44,585 bases of DNA. Origin: Akkermansia muciniphila (lineage in GTDB: Bacteria > Verrucomicrobiota > Verrucomicrobiia > Verrucomicrobiales > Akkermansiaceae). Location of the stretch: positions 1-44,585 of the forward strand of contig CAMCYK010000019.1 in the NCBI GenBank assembly GCA_945883695.1, in the 5' to 3' direction. Numbering within the stretch: position 1 is the first letter of the stretch; the number at the start of each line of letters is the position of its first letter. The position numbers and the translations under genes are program-made. Of this stretch, positions 35,466-44,056 are shown one piece after another. The notes under the pieces were generated by a model that saw nothing but the letters and a program-made list of their open reading frames with translations, was not told where the DNA came from and did not search any database.

Positions 35466-36560
35466 TTATGCTTTCGGCGCGGCGGGCTTGTAAAACGGTT
35501 TCTTCACGACCTTGGCCGGGAATTGCCGGCCGCGGACATCGACCGCGAACGCGGTGCCGACCTTCGCCATGGCGGCGGGCACGTAGGCCATGCCGATGCC
35601 CTTGCCGGTGCTCGGGGAAAGGACGCCGCTGGAGAGTTCCGCGACCACCTGGCCGGCGGCGTCGAGCACCGGGTAGTGGGCGCGCGGCGGAGCGCCCTTG
35701 TCGGTGTATTCGAGGGCCACCAGCCGTTGCGCCGGGCCGTCGGCCTTCTGCCGCGCCAGCACCTCGCGGCCGATGAAATCGCCCTTGTCGAGATCGACGA
35801 AGAACCCGAGCCCGGCCTCGATCGGCGTGCGGTCGGGCGAGAGGTCGTTGCCGTTGAGCGGATAGCACATCTCGAGCCGCAGCGTGTCGCGCGCGCCCAG
35901 CCCGCAGGCCTTGGCCCCGGCAGCGATGAACTTTTCAAACCACGCCGCGCCTTGTTCCGCGGGGCAGAAGAACTCGAAGCCGTCCTCGCCGGTGTAGCCG
36001 GTGCGGCAGACCACCGCCGCGCCGCCGTCGATGGCGAAGCGGGCGAGCCCGTTGCGCGGCGGCAGCGCCTGGCCGGGGCAAACCTCGGCGAAAATCTCCG
36101 CCGAGCGCGGCCCCTGCACCGCCATCCCGGCCCACAGCGCGCTTTCGTTGGCGAGCGCGACATCCTCCGGCTGGTGCTTGGCCATCCAGTGGAAATCCTC
36201 GTCGATCATCGACGCGTTCACGACCAGGAAGAACGACTCCGGGCCGGTGCGGTAAACGATCAGGTCATCGATCACCCCGCCGCGCTCGTTGAGGAGGAAA
36301 GAATACTGGCCCTGGCCGGCTTCGAGCTTGGCGACGTTGTTGGCCAGCATCCGGTTGAGCCATCCCAGCGCGCCGGCGCCGCTGACAACGAACTGGCCCA
36401 TGTGCGAGATGTCGAAAACCCCGGCGGCCCCGCGCACCGCCGCGTGCTCGTCCATGATGGCGGTGTATTGAACCGGCATGTTCCACCCGGCGAACGGCAC
36501 CATGCGGGCACCGAGGCGGAGGTGGAGCGCTTCCAAGGGACTGCTCTGGATGATGCTCAC
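35466..36560 (-). CDS. gcvT: Glycine cleavage system T protein (aminomethyltransferase)
   Basis: A 364-residue aminomethyltransferase that uses tetrahydrofolate to release ammonia and form methylene-THF. Family signatures: MVPFAGWNMPVQY, EHAAVRGAAGVFDISHMGQ, RTGYTGEDGFEFF, the catalytic Asp in NGNDLSPDRTPIEAGLGFF, and GKGIGMAYVP. The start is GTG at 36560. A promoter-like TTGACA sits just upstream and there is no room for a glycine riboswitch. gcvH follows in the same operon. Confidence 0.97.
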   Translation of the reverse strand: MSIIQSSPLEALHLRLGARMVPFAGWNMPVQYTAIMDEHAAVRGAAGVFDISHMGQFVVSGAGALGWLNRMLANNVAKLEAGQGQYSFLLNERGGVIDDLIVYRTGPESFFLVVNASMIDEDFHWMAKHQPEDVALANESALWAGMAVQGPRSAEIFAEVCPGQALPPRNGLARFAIDGGAAVVCRTGYTGEDGFEFFCPAEQGAAWFEKFIAAGAKACGLGARDTLRLEMCYPLNGNDLSPDRTPIEAGLGFFVDLDKGDFIGREVLARQKADGPAQRLVALEYTDKGAPPRAHYPVLDAAGQVVAELSSGVLSPSTGKGIGMAYVPAAMAKVGTAFAVDVRGRQFPAKVVKKPFYKPAAPKA

Positions 36561-36566
36561 CGGGCC

Positions 36567-36595
36567 AGCCTGTGGAGGGCCCCGCGGCTTGTCAA
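36567..36595 (-). promoter_or_regulatory. Putative promoter of gcvTH, leaderless type
   Basis: Minus strand TTGACA (36590-36595), 17-bp spacer, CAGGCT (36567-36572), then only 6 nt to the GTG start. The transcript would begin at the start codon itself. The -35 matches the sigma-70 consensus exactly; the -10 is weak. Confidence 0.45.
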
Positions 36596-36631
36596 ACCGC
36601 GCCCCGCCGGGGGGCGGGAAATTGACCGATT

Positions 36632-38161
36632 CTAACGCCGCTGCCGCGATTCGTAGACCTTCTGCATCGTGTCGAGGAGGTCGGAAAGCCGGTCGCGGCG
36701 GGGCGGCCGGGGACGCAGCTCGAGCTCCTTTTTAAGCCGCATGTAGTCGTCGAACTCGCCGCTGAGACTGCGGGCCCGCGAGATCTCGAAGTAGTCCATG
36801 TAGTCGCGCGCCTGCAGCGCCCGCTCGACCCGGATCTGCCGTTGTTCCGCCAGCCCGGCCAGACGCTCCGCGATCTCGTCCGTCTCGCCGTTCACCAGAT
36901 CGCGCAGGATCCGCTGGTATTCCTCGATCAAGGGGTGGTAGGACGGGAAGCGCCGGTAGCTCAGGCGGATCAGCGCGTGCTCGGCGGGGCGCACGGCCTC
37001 CCCGCGCTCGCCGGCGTCCAGCGCGGCGATGGTTTGCCATTCCTCGATCCCGCGGTTCACCGCGTTGCCGTCCTCGTCGCGGGAATGGAACTGCAGGGCT
37101 TCCACCAGGGCCAGCTCGGTCTCGCGGATCGGCAACACTTCGGACAACTGGGGCTGGACCAGCTTGGCCAGCGTCAGCGCCCACCACTTCGCCAGGCTGC
37201 GTTCGGAGAGGTTGAGATCCGGGAAATGCTTGCGCAGCAGCACCGGCATCTCCCCCGAAAACCGCGCCGCCTCGCCACAGAACGCGCGGAAGGAGCCGCG
37301 GCCGCCGGGCTGCTCGAGCAGCGCCATCACCAGCGCGCCGGACAGGGCGCGGAAGGCCAGCCGCGACGCGCCGTCGAGCTGGTTGAAGCTCCGCTCCGGC
37401 AGCTCGAACAGCTCGTCCATGGTGAAGCCGCCGCCGCGCTTGAAAACCCCCTCGTAAATCCGCCGGTCCGCCCGGCCGGTCCGCCATTTCGCGGCTTCCG
37501 CCAGGCCTTCGACCAACCACGGCCGCACCACCAGCGGGTCGGTGAACTCGCCCGGCTTGACGTCGCGCAGCGACCGCTCGTAGAGCAGCACCGTCAGCGC
37601 CGCCCGCTCCAGCAAATCGTGATCGATCCCGCGCTCCGGATCGATCCGGATCCCCAGCACGAAAGCATCCGCGGTGTAAACCAGGCCGTAGTCCACCGGC
37701 CGCTTGCCCGGGCCGGCGGCGATCGTGATGTCGACCGGCACCTTGAACGGATCCACCCCGCCGCCGGTGTTTTCAAAAAAGCCCGCCCTCTTCGCCGCCC
37801 GCTTTTCGGCATCGGTATCGCGGTCCCGCAGCAGGGCCTCGAAGTCCTCCTTGCGCTGCTCCAGCATCAGCGCCACCGAACTGCGCTGCGCCTGGCCGCC
37901 GCCGGAAACCCGGAACATCCCCGAGCGGCTGATCGCCCGGGTCTCAGCCGCCGCTTGCTCGAGGTTGCCGCCGGGGACCACCGCCAGCGGCGGCTCGTCG
38001 ACCGGCAGCGCCAGCGGCGGCTCGTCGAGCGGCAGCGCCGGCAGCGGCTCGACCGGCAGCGCCGGCGGCGGCCCGGACGGCGGCAGCGGCGACGGTTCGG
38101 CCGCGAGCGCCAGACCGGTAGCGACCGCCAGCAAACCGAGCCGGATGAAATCAGCGATCAT
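36632..38161 (-). CDS. Exported proline-rich protein of unknown function with a peptidase-MA-like segment
   Basis: A 509-residue protein with a signal peptide (MIADFIRLGLLAVATGLALAA). Residues 22-64 are a low-complexity Pro/Leu linker built from near-repeats (ALPLDEPPL, ALPVDEPPL) encoded by a 27-bp tandem repeat. The folded part contains PWLVEGLAEAAKW at about 214-226, resembling the WLxEGLAEY segment of peptidase MA-like (M48/M61-like gluzincin) proteins, but I see no HEXXH upstream, so catalysis is doubtful. The C-terminus is helical and basic. It starts 10 bp after the upstream gene's stop, so they are co-transcribed. I do not recognise a named family. Confidence 0.7.
   Translation of the reverse strand: MIADFIRLGLLAVATGLALAAEPSPLPPSGPPPALPVEPLPALPLDEPPLALPVDEPPLAVVPGGNLEQAAAETRAISRSGMFRVSGGGQAQRSSVALMLEQRKEDFEALLRDRDTDAEKRAAKRAGFFENTGGGVDPFKVPVDITIAAGPGKRPVDYGLVYTADAFVLGIRIDPERGIDHDLLERAALTVLLYERSLRDVKPGEFTDPLVVRPWLVEGLAEAAKWRTGRADRRIYEGVFKRGGGFTMDELFELPERSFNQLDGASRLAFRALSGALVMALLEQPGGRGSFRAFCGEAARFSGEMPVLLRKHFPDLNLSERSLAKWWALTLAKLVQPQLSEVLPIRETELALVEALQFHSRDEDGNAVNRGIEEWQTIAALDAGERGEAVRPAEHALIRLSYRRFPSYHPLIEEYQRILRDLVNGETDEIAERLAGLAEQRQIRVERALQARDYMDYFEISRARSLSGEFDDYMRLKKELELRPRPPRRDRLSDLLDTMQKVYESRQRR
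37985..38062 (-). repeat. 27-bp in-frame tandem repeat encoding a Pro/Leu-rich linker
   Basis: Two near-identical 27-nt units (37985-38011 and 38012-38038, differing at one base) are followed by a shorter third unit to about 38062. They encode 9-residue steps such as LALPVDEPP, so copy-number change would lengthen or shorten the linker without a frameshift. Confidence 0.75.
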
Positions 38162-38171
38162 CGGAAGTGAC

Positions 38172-38873
38172 TCAAAACGACCCGCCCGCGCCGGGCAGTT
38201 CCACATCGTCGCCGGGCCGCGGATCGAGCACCAGCTTGCCGTCGCTGAGGGTGATCCGCGTCATTTCCTCGAAGCCCAGTTCGAGTTCCTTGGCGTAGCT
38301 GGCCGCCAGCTTTTCAAACGCGGGCAGCACCAGCAGCAGGAAGCCCTGGGGCACCACCAGTTGGCCGAAGCGGCCGCCTTTGACCAACCGCTCGGCGCGC
38401 GGGAGTTCCGGCAGGAAGGCCCCGCCGTCGCGCAGCACCGTGGTTTGCGTGGTGCCTTTCATGTCGAGCGTCTGCTCGACCCGGACGAACATCGAGAGGG
38501 TCAGCGGCTGCCCCATCACCGAGCGCTCCATGATGATCTCGGCCCGGCCTTCTTCCAAGCGGACCCGGACGCCTTCGAACGCCACCTTGCCGGCGAGAAC
38601 CCCGCCCTGCTTCGCCTCCAGCGTCTGCCGGAGGTAGCGGTTGATCTCCTCCTCGGTCAGGGTGACCTCGTAGCTCCGGTCGATCGCGCTCTGCAACACC
38701 GCGCGCAGGTCGCGCGGCCGGTTGGCGTCGGCCCCCTTGATGTCCGACAAATCTTGCGGCTGGACGATGAAAAACACCGCCGCCGCCATGCCCGCCATCC
38801 CGGCGAGCGCCACCAGGGCCGCGAGTTTACCGAGGCAACTTCCCTTGGGTTTCAGCTTCTCTTCATCGTCCAT
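38172..38873 (-). CDS. Single-pass membrane protein of unknown function (DUF2140/DUF2993-like appearance)
   Basis: A 233-residue protein. A short cytoplasmic N-terminus (MDDEEKLKPKGSC) is followed by one transmembrane helix (LAALVALAGMAGMAAAVFFIV) and an exported domain. That domain has VTLTEEEINRYLRQTLEAK followed by alternating strands (VRVRLEEGRAEIIMER), the pattern of lipid-binding-like DUF2140/DUF2993 proteins; the assignment is tentative. It lies between an FmdB-type gene (42 bp upstream) and the Pro-rich protein gene (10 bp downstream). Confidence 0.7.
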   Translation of the reverse strand: MDDEEKLKPKGSCLGKLAALVALAGMAGMAAAVFFIVQPQDLSDIKGADANRPRDLRAVLQSAIDRSYEVTLTEEEINRYLRQTLEAKQGGVLAGKVAFEGVRVRLEEGRAEIIMERSVMGQPLTLSMFVRVEQTLDMKGTTQTTVLRDGGAFLPELPRAERLVKGGRFGQLVVPQGFLLLVLPAFEKLAASYAKELELGFEEMTRITLSDGKLVLDPRPGDDVELPGAGGSF

Positions 38874-38915
38874 GCCGGGACGCGTAACAGACGCCCCCGG
38901 GTTTGGGAAGCGCGC

Positions 38916-39233
38916 TCACTCGCCGCTTTTGGAAGGCACCGCCGGGGCCGCCGGCGCGGCGGCGGGGGCCGCGGGCGCGGCCGGCGCGGCGGCGTCGGCC
39001 GGTTTGGCCGCGGCGCTGTCCTGCTTGGCACCTTGCTGGTAGGAGTCCGAACGGTAGTCGGTCTGATAAAACCCCGATCCTTTGAAAATCAGGCCGGCAC
39101 CGGTCCCGAGCAGGCGCTTGACCGTGCCGCCGCAGCCCTCGACCGGGCAATCCTGCAGCTTCGCATCGTTCATGCTCTGGTAAACTTCGAAGCGGTGACC
39201 GCAGCTCTGGCAGACGTAATCGTAATTGGGCAT
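38916..39233 (-). CDS. FmdB-family zinc-ribbon protein with Ala/Pro-rich tail
   Basis: A 105-residue protein. The N-terminal zinc ribbon shows CQSCGHRFE and CPVEGCGG, the two Cys pairs of the FmdB family, followed by GLIFKGSGFYQTDYR, also typical. The last 40 residues are almost only Ala and Pro (AAPAAPAAPAAAP), a common feature of these regulators. FmdB proteins are small putative transcription regulators or structural ribbons. Promoter-like TTGCAC and TAAGGG lie 26-55 bp upstream. Confidence 0.9.
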   Translation of the reverse strand: MPNYDYVCQSCGHRFEVYQSMNDAKLQDCPVEGCGGTVKRLLGTGAGLIFKGSGFYQTDYRSDSYQQGAKQDSAAAKPADAAAPAAPAAPAAAPAAPAVPSKSGE

Positions 39234-39331
39234 GGCGTGTTCGTCGCGAAACGGGGCACACCCTTAGCAGGCGATCCCGCCGGTGCAAGCCGCGCGACTG
39301 CTTCTCCACCCCAGCCTCAAGACCCATTGAA

Positions 39332-39455
39332 GATTGATGAACGACGACTGCCGATTTTTGATTGAAGACGCCGGACCACGGGTCGGGCGCGGTTCGCACT
39401 CCTTCATCTTCTCCCAAATCAAAAATCAGCAATCCTCAATCGACAATCGTCAATC
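39332..39455. repeat. A/T-rich element with inverted arms built from 7-nt GATTGNN-type units
   Basis: The left arm (39332-39366) divides into heptamers each starting GA: GATTGAT, GAACGAC, GACTGCC, GATTTTT, GATTGAA. The right arm (39415-39455), read on the minus strand, divides into GATTGAC, GATTGTC, GATTGAG, GATTGCT, GATTTTT, GATTTG. The arms are inverted around a GC-rich centre of about 48 bp. The 385-bp gap between the fmdB and brnT genes otherwise holds only a promoter-like site for fmdB; no gene is evident. Confidence 0.7.
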
Positions 39456-39618
39456 GCAGCCGGGATGGCACGATCCCGGGACCCGCCCACTTCATCACCC
39501 GAGGGAGAGACGCCGGAGATCCCACCGCGCCGCGGAAACCGCGGATTCCTGATTCCCCGACCTTTCCGCTTCCCCATCCCGCGCATCTGGTGTTTTCTCC
39601 CGCCCGCAACCGATTCCC

Positions 39619-39891
39619 ATGGAGCTCGACCTTATCGACGTCCACTTCGACCTGAAGTCCATCAAACCCCGCGAGCTCGAGGAGGCCCTCGAGGACCCGT
39701 TCGGTTTGCGGCTCCTCCCCGACCAGGAAAGCGGTGAAAGCCGCTTCTACGCCCTCGGCCGGACCGTCGCCGACCGGCTGCTGTTCGTCTGTTTCTGGAC
39801 CGACGGGAAACGGACCCGTGTGATCGCCGCCCGCCCGATGAGCGCCGGCGAATCGCGCTTCTACGAGCGGAAATACGCCGAGTTCAAATGA
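39619..39891 (+). CDS. brnT: BrnT-family ribonuclease toxin
   Basis: A 90-residue protein with the BrnT pattern: a beta strand at the start (LIDVHFDLKSIKPRELEEALEDPF), then RFYALGRTVADRLLFVCF and RVIAARPMSAGESRFYERK. BrnT toxins are ribonucleases with a microbial RNase fold. The stop overlaps the start of the antitoxin gene by 4 bp (ATGA), and toxin-first order is normal for brnTA. Confidence 0.88.
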   Translation: MELDLIDVHFDLKSIKPRELEEALEDPFGLRLLPDQESGESRFYALGRTVADRLLFVCFWTDGKRTRVIAARPMSAGESRFYERKYAEFK

Positions 39892-40172
39892 GTCAGCCCA
39901 TGCAGCCCATCTCCCGCTGGTCGGACATCCCGGCCTTTGAAGACGAAGAAGCCGAGGCCCGCTTCTGGGAAACCCACGAGCTGGACCCGCGCCTGATGTC
40001 GGGCTCGATCCACGAACCGGACTCCCGCGAATCGACCACCATCACCCTGCGCTTCGACCCGCGGATGCTGTCGCGGATCAAGCGGATCGCCCGCTCCCGC
40101 TTCCTCAACTACCAGTCGATGATGAAGCAGTGGCTGGCCGAGCGGTTGGAAGACGAGCTGCGCAAGCAGTGA
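39888..40172 (+). CDS. brnA: BrnA-family antitoxin
   Basis: A 94-residue protein. The N-terminal half (WSDIPAFEDEEAEARFWETHEL) is the toxin-binding segment seen in BrnA/CopG-type antitoxins; the C-terminal half (TTITLRFDPRMLSRIKRIA, then SRFLNYQSMMKQWL) is a ribbon-helix-helix DNA-binding domain. It overlaps brnT by 4 bp. A VanZ-like gene begins 16 bp downstream and may be read through. Confidence 0.88.
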   Translation: MSQPMQPISRWSDIPAFEDEEAEARFWETHELDPRLMSGSIHEPDSRESTTITLRFDPRMLSRIKRIARSRFLNYQSMMKQWLAERLEDELRKQ

Positions 40173-40188
40173 GCCACCCCGCCGCCCG

Positions 40189-40578
40189 ATGCCCCGCCTG
40201 GTCCGGAGTTCATTCCTGTGGTTCGCGGCCTCCGCGCTCTGGTTCGGCATCCTCTGGTGGCTGTCGTCGCGGGTCAGCCATCTCCCGCCGGGCATCGAAT
40301 TCCCCCATCGCGACAAGGTCCTGCACTTCGGCTATTATTTCGGCGGCGGCCTGATTTTCTCCGCGTTCTTGTATCGCCTGTCGCCCGACCTGCCCCGCTG
40401 GCGGCGGATCCTGGCGCTCACCGTAATCGTCGTCGGGCTCACCGGCGCGCTCGACGAGTGGCACCAGTCGCACGTCCCCGGCCGCACCGGCAATGACCCC
40501 GGCGACCTCGCCGCCGACCTCGCCGGCGCGGTTGCCGGCGCGCTGGTCTTCCGCCGCGTCCATCGGCTGATCGCCTGA
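40189..40578 (+). CDS. VanZ-like family membrane protein
   Basis: A 129-residue protein with four hydrophobic helices. The VanZ-like signature is visible: DKVLHFGYYFGGGLIF in the second helix and GALDEWHQSHVPGRT then GDPGDLAADLAGA at the end, the pattern shared by VanZ and its relatives. Its function is unknown outside vanA-type clusters, where VanZ lowers teicoplanin sensitivity. It is convergent with the sulfatase gene, 6 bp apart. Confidence 0.9.
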   Translation: MPRLVRSSFLWFAASALWFGILWWLSSRVSHLPPGIEFPHRDKVLHFGYYFGGGLIFSAFLYRLSPDLPRWRRILALTVIVVGLTGALDEWHQSHVPGRTGNDPGDLAADLAGAVAGALVFRRVHRLIA

Positions 40579-40584
40579 GGCCCC

Positions 40585-41952
40585 TCAACGCGCCGCCGCC
40601 TTCAGTTCGGCGAAGCGGCCGCGCATCGCGGCGAGGCGTTCCTTGTGCGCCGGATCATCGACCAAGTCCTTCTCCTCGAACGGATCCGCCTTCAGGTCGA
40701 ACAACTGGTCGCGGTCGAAATCCGGCCAACGCATGAATTTCCAGTCCTTCCGCACCAGCGCCTCGGAGGCCGGGATGAAGCTCTTGTTCATGATGATCGC
40801 GTGCTCGTAGAAGAACTCGTCACGCCACTCCGGCCGCTCCTTCGCCAGATAGAGCGGCGACAAATCGCGGCCCTGCATCCGCGCCGGCACCGCCACCCCG
40901 GCCGCGCCGAGGCTGGTCGGGGCGAGGTCGACATTCAGCGCGAATTCATCGTTGGTTCCCGCCATCCCGGCCGCCCGCGGATCCCGCACGATCAAGGGCA
41001 CCCGGATGCTTTCCTCGTGCGGATACCATTTGTCCGCCAAGCCGTGCTCGCCGTGGAAGTAGCCATTGTCGCTGGTGAAAATCACCAGCGTGTTCTCCCG
41101 CAGGCCCTGCTTTTCCAGTTCGGCCAGCACCCGGCCGCAGGTCGCGTCCACCTCGCTCGCGAGCCGGTAGTAGTTCTTCATCATCGTCTGGTACTTTTCC
41201 GGCGTGTCGAAACGCCAGTGCCAGCGGTTGCGGCCCTCGTTCTTCTCGTTCGCGATGAAGGGCGGCAACTTGCGGAACGCTTCCTCGGTGGCGGTCTTCG
41301 GCAGCGGGATGGTCACGTCCTCGTAAAGCGCCATGCTTTCCGGCTGCGGCAGGAATTGCTTCGGATTGTGATCCTCGGCGTGAGTCGCGAAAAACGCCAG
41401 CGTCAGGCAGAAGGGCTTGTCCTCAGGCCGGGTCCGCAGGAACTCGAGCGCGTCGTTCTCGTTCTTCTTCGTCACGTGGATCTGCGTGCCGTCGGGCTGC
41501 TTGATCCAGTGGGTGCCGGAGTACGAACGGCCGAAATCGAAGTGTTTCGCCGGAAAGGGCCCGTTGTGCCATTTGCCGATGTGCCCGACATGGTAGCCGT
41601 TCGCCCGCAGCAGGCCCGGATAGGTCTCTTCCCACGGCGTTTTGAAGGCCTTGAACCCGGGATTGCCGTGGCGCGACATCCACTGCCCGGTGAACAGGGA
41701 CGCGCGGCTCACCCCGCAGATCGAAGTGGTCACGCAGGCTCGGGTGAAGCGCGTCCCCTCGCCCGCCAGCCGGTCCAGATGCGGCGTCTTGAGCACCGGA
41801 TGCCCGGCACAGCCCAAGGTGTCGTGGCGCCAGTCGTCGGCATAGAGCACCACGATGTTCAGCGGCTTCGCGGCCGCGGCGGACGAAAGGCAAAGTCCGG
41901 CGGCGAGCGCCAGCAGCGGCTTCAAGGCGGGATGGATGGATTGCGGAGTCAT
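40585..41952 (-). CDS. Sulfatase (alkaline phosphatase superfamily), secreted
   Basis: A 455-residue protein with a signal peptide ([27 protein letters not shown]). Sulfatase family features are clear: [64 protein letters not shown]. The modification site is CGVSR, so formylglycine could form at that Cys, but the usual Pro of CXPXR is Val. The target is probably a sulfated polysaccharide. Its start overlaps the upstream glycosidase stop by 4 bp (ATGA), so both act together. Confidence 0.92.
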   Translation of the reverse strand: MTPQSIHPALKPLLALAAGLCLSSAAAAKPLNIVVLYADDWRHDTLGCAGHPVLKTPHLDRLAGEGTRFTRACVTTSICGVSRASLFTGQWMSRHGNPGFKAFKTPWEETYPGLLRANGYHVGHIGKWHNGPFPAKHFDFGRSYSGTHWIKQPDGTQIHVTKKNENDALEFLRTRPEDKPFCLTLAFFATHAEDHNPKQFLPQPESMALYEDVTIPLPKTATEEAFRKLPPFIANEKNEGRNRWHWRFDTPEKYQTMMKNYYRLASEVDATCGRVLAELEKQGLRENTLVIFTSDNGYFHGEHGLADKWYPHEESIRVPLIVRDPRAAGMAGTNDEFALNVDLAPTSLGAAGVAVPARMQGRDLSPLYLAKERPEWRDEFFYEHAIIMNKSFIPASEALVRKDWKFMRWPDFDRDQLFDLKADPFEEKDLVDDPAHKERLAAMRGRFAELKAAAR

Positions 41953-43055
41953 GAAGATGGGTTCGCGCCGGTGATCTCGGCCAGGAGTTTGAAAAACCCG
42001 CGTTTGCGGTCGGAGGCGATGCCCCAGTTCACCGGAGGCGACTGGTAGCCTTCGGCCGGACCTTCGCCTTTCCGGCGGTAGTCGAACCAACCCCAGGAGA
42101 CATGCTCCGCAAGGGCGGCGGTGAAGTTGTTGAGCGGCTGGTCGAAGTTCTCGTGGTCGTCCTCGTTGAACAGGATCGGCATCGGCCGGTAGCCCGGGAC
42201 CGCCCGGGTCTGGCGCACCATCTCGCCGATCCGCGCCGGATCCTTCACGCCGTTGCCATGCAGCAACAAAAAGTCCGACGCCCGCACCACGTTCTCTTTC
42301 GGCACGCTGCCGCCGCCGTAGCTGGTGCCCGCCAGCAGCCGGCGCCCCGCGCGCTCCATCCCGCGCACCCGCAGGATCAACTCGTGAACCCGCGCCGGCT
42401 TCAGGATCTCGTGATCGTAGGCCGCGACATTCGTCTCGTTGTTCACTTCGACCAGCACGTTGCGCCAGCCCCCGTCGAGCACCCAGCGGGTCGCCGTGTC
42501 GGTCGCCTTCAGCACCGCCGCCTCGTCGCGCAGCTCCTGGTCCTGGCCGAAATAGAAGTAACCGAGAATCACCGCCATCCCCTGCCCGTCCGCCGCGTCG
42601 AGCACCCGCCGCATCCGGTCCGCGAATTCCGGCCGCAGCGCCCCTTCCGGCGTGAAGCCGCCGCTCCGCCAGGTCTGCTGGCGGGAGTAACCTTCCGGCG
42701 AGCCGCCCTGGAAATTCACCGTGACCGCCAGCAAACCCCGCGCTTTCCACTCCGGCAGCGCGGCGATGAATTCGCGGACGTTGCGCTCCGGGTCCCACCT
42801 GCCCGTGTCCGGATAAGCCCAGCGCTCCCGGGTCTCCGGATTCAGATCGTCAAAGGTCGCCTGCACCATCCGCGAGTTCAGCAGCAGCCCCTCGATCCGG
42901 TGGCCGTTCCACGTTCTCCCGGCATAGGTCGGCCGGCCGTTCAGATGGAAATCCGCGCCGACGATGGTCAACACGGTGTTCCCCGCACCCGCGATCCCCG
43001 GAACCCACAGGGCTGCCAGTAAAAACAATCGAAGAAATCGGCGGGTGCGGGTCAT
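41949..43055 (-). CDS. Secreted clan GH-A glycoside hydrolase-like TIM-barrel protein
   Basis: A 368-residue protein with a signal peptide ([24 protein letters not shown]). The barrel contains [10 protein letters not shown], where the Asn-Glu pair is the acid/base position of clan GH-A, and [11 protein letters not shown] near residue 315, a candidate nucleophile Glu. [18 protein letters not shown] is another family-like segment. It resembles GH5-type or related cellulase-like hydrolases, though the exact family is uncertain. Coupled translation with the sulfatase suggests removal of sulfate and cleavage of the same glycan. Confidence 0.75.
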   Translation of the reverse strand: MTRTRRFLRLFLLAALWVPGIAGAGNTVLTIVGADFHLNGRPTYAGRTWNGHRIEGLLLNSRMVQATFDDLNPETRERWAYPDTGRWDPERNVREFIAALPEWKARGLLAVTVNFQGGSPEGYSRQQTWRSGGFTPEGALRPEFADRMRRVLDAADGQGMAVILGYFYFGQDQELRDEAAVLKATDTATRWVLDGGWRNVLVEVNNETNVAAYDHEILKPARVHELILRVRGMERAGRRLLAGTSYGGGSVPKENVVRASDFLLLHGNGVKDPARIGEMVRQTRAVPGYRPMPILFNEDDHENFDQPLNNFTAALAEHVSWGWFDYRRKGEGPAEGYQSPPVNWGIASDRKRGFFKLLAEITGANPSS

Positions 43056-43156
43056 GACGGGGATGCGCGAAGCAATTCCTTCTTACTGCCGGAGGCAACG
43101 ATTCCTGTCCATCGGATTTGCCCCGGGTCCCGGAATCCGCCGGTCACGACGCGAAA

Positions 43157-43187
43157 CGCCCCGCCCGGAGAAAGTCCGGCCGGGGCG
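43157..43187 (-). terminator. Hairpin terminator downstream of the beta-barrel gene
   Basis: On the minus strand CGCCCCGGCCGGA, a CTTTC loop and TCCGGGCGGGGCG form a strong, nearly perfect stem followed by TTT. It lies 19 bp after the stop codon of the gene at 43206. Confidence 0.65.
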
Positions 43188-43205
43188 TCGATTCGCGGGG
43201 GAAAA

Positions 43206-43979
43206 TCAGAATTCCTTGCCGGCGCGCAGGCCGCCGTAATGAGCCTCGGTGTCGCTGCCGCGGATCTTCCAGGACATCTGGTAACCGAGAATTGCAACCA
43301 AGGAGTCGACGTCCTGTTCGCCGAAGAAGCTCGCTCCGGGGCCGACCTCGGTGTAGGCGTCGACCGTGCCCGTGATGTAACGCAGGCCGGCATAGGGACC
43401 GTGGACAAAGTCCTCGTCGCCGTAGCTCAGGCCGATGTTGAACTCGAGGGTGTGGGTGTCCGCGTCGGGCGACCCGGAGGCGATCCCGCCGCCGCTGTTG
43501 CGACGGGTCTGGTAGGAATGCATCCCGTAGCCATACATCAGGCCGGCCCACAGGCCGGCCGAGTTGAGAACATCGGCGGCATAATACGAAACATAGGGAA
43601 CCAGCGCAACCGAGTCGATGTCGCTGCTACCCGCCGAGCCCATTTCCAGGTCGCCCTGGGCCGCGGACAGGCCGAACCCGGCGCTCCAGTTGCGGTTGAA
43701 GCGGTATTCGACACCGACGGTTCCGCCATACACCTCGAGCGAGCTTTCGTCCGCACCGGCGACCTCGAAACCACCGCGGGTCACGCTCCGGTGCAGATCG
43801 TAGCGGTCATCCCGGTCATGCCGCTTCCGGCGGCCGCGGTATTCCCCGTCGTGATCCTCCGAGTAATAGAACAAGGACCCGAAGACCTCCCAGCGGTTCG
43901 GCTGCGGCACGGCCACCGCGGCGACTTTCGCGCCGCCTTTGGCCGAACTGCCGCCTTTGCCCGAGGGCGCGACCGCCAC
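43206..43979 (-). CDS. Outer-membrane beta-barrel protein lacking a visible signal peptide
   Basis: A 257-residue protein from the GTG at 43979. After a Gly/Ala/Lys-rich stretch it shows a regular series of amphipathic strands (YGGTVGVEYRFNRNWSAGFGLSAAQG, LWAGLMYGYGMHSYQ, LEFNIGLSYG, YAGLRYITG) and ends in Phe, as expected for an outer-membrane barrel or autotransporter domain. No signal peptide follows the chosen start; the frame stays open for about 20 protein-like codons further upstream (SHLYRNRAGIRPGTS) to about 44042 but still without a signal. So the 5' end appears lost or displaced, and the product may not be exported. Confidence 0.7.
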   Translation of the reverse strand: MAVAPSGKGGSSAKGGAKVAAVAVPQPNRWEVFGSLFYYSEDHDGEYRGRRKRHDRDDRYDLHRSVTRGGFEVAGADESSLEVYGGTVGVEYRFNRNWSAGFGLSAAQGDLEMGSAGSSDIDSVALVPYVSYYAADVLNSAGLWAGLMYGYGMHSYQTRRNSGGGIASGSPDADTHTLEFNIGLSYGDEDFVHGPYAGLRYITGTVDAYTEVGPGASFFGEQDVDSLVAILGYQMSWKIRGSDTEAHYGGLRAGKEF

Positions 43980-44056
43980 TGCCGGTTCGGTCAGGCTGGT
44001 GCCCGGACGAATCCCGGCGCGGTTGCGGTAAAGATGGCTGCCGACGTCGCGTGCCG

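Noticed and set aside
36561-36631. Glycine riboswitch before gcvT
   Set aside because: Only 71 bp separate the genes and a promoter-like pair ends 6 nt from the start codon, leaving no room for an aptamer.
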